Part shown: positions 30,919 to 31,021 of the stretch, piece by piece
Position numbering within the stretch: position 1 is the stretch's first letter
Layout: each line of letters opens with the position of its first letter
Source: Bacillota bacterium
GTDB lineage: Bacteria; Bacillota; UBA4882; UBA8346
Assembly (NCBI GenBank): GCA_023435225.1
Contig: JAEYRX010000016.1
Span: 1 to 31,021, forward strand
Length of the DNA stretch: 31,021 nt
Reading direction: 5' to 3'
Translations under genes and position numbers: made by a program
Notes under the pieces: model-generated
Database searches by the model: none
The model's input: the letters and a program-made list of their open reading frames with translations, nothing else
Told to the model about the DNA's origin: nothing

Positions 30919-31021
30919 TGTGTCGTACTACCCAAAATTGGTCCCTCACTCCTCACAGAACCGTACTTGCCCTATTAAGGCATACGGCTCTTCATATTAT
31001 CTTGGGCAATTGCCATATTCC
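30919..31021 (-). mobile_element. 3' end of a group II intron (domains V and VI), running off the window
   Basis: Read on the minus strand, GAGCCGTATGCC, a loop, and GGCAAGTACGGTTC (30990-30958) match domain V: the AGC triad, the paired GAGCCGTA/TACGGTTC helix and the small bulge. The next bases (TGAGGAGTGAGGGACC...) fit domain VI. The 3' splice site is near 30919 but was not fixed. The intron body and any maturase gene lie beyond position 31021. Confidence 0.72.

Overview
The window comes from an endospore-forming member of the Bacillota, probably clostridium-like. It carries three complete GerA-type spore germinant-receptor operons, a ribonuclease J gene, strong AGGAGG-type ribosome binding sites and a yybP-ykoY (Mn2+) riboswitch. 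Base composition is moderate to AT-rich. The exact class cannot be read from the sequence.

Layout. 1-1.1 kb: a lone SIR2-like gene next to a terminator and direct repeats that look like the end of an IS21-type element. 1.2-2.9 kb: a metal-dependent hydrolase (amidohydrolase_2) gene broken at four places by small palindromic elements. 3.2-4.8 kb: a UspA-like protein and two TrkA/RCK potassium-channel regulators in one operon. 5.1-9.7 kb (minus): germinant-receptor operon 1 in the order A-B-[palindromic element]-C-small two-helix membrane protein, closed by a terminator. 10-15.3 kb (minus): receptor operon 2 (A-B-[palindromic element]-C) followed by a GH57-like glycosidase gene. 15.4-16.4 kb: a toxin-antitoxin pair (PIN toxin) and two gene remnants. 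16.4-18.6 kb: tandem hairpins, a 98-bp MITE-like element and ribonuclease J. 18.7-20.3 kb (minus): an FMN-dependent nitronate-monooxygenase-type enzyme and a small nuclease-like protein. 20.7-24.5 kb (plus): receptor operon 3, tightly overlapped A-B-C. 24.5-26.7 kb: a family of small paralogous membrane proteins (three intact, two decayed), a second copy of the 98-bp element and an ABC-transporter remnant. 26.8-29.8 kb (minus): a P2-type cation ATPase behind a Mn2+-type riboswitch. 29.9-31 kb: a lipid kinase and the 3' end of a group II intron running off the right edge.

How it fits together. The receptor operons encode A (membrane), B (permease-like) and C (lipoprotein) subunits that sense germinants in the spore inner membrane. 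Operon 1 also has a fourth small membrane subunit of 58 residues. TrkA/RCK proteins and the riboswitch-controlled ATPase suggest K+ and Mn2+/Ca2+ homeostasis. The striking feature is the density of short palindromic elements: at least nine in 31 kb. They fall in the broken hydrolase, between the gerB and gerC genes of two separate receptor operons, and in the ribonuclease J leader.
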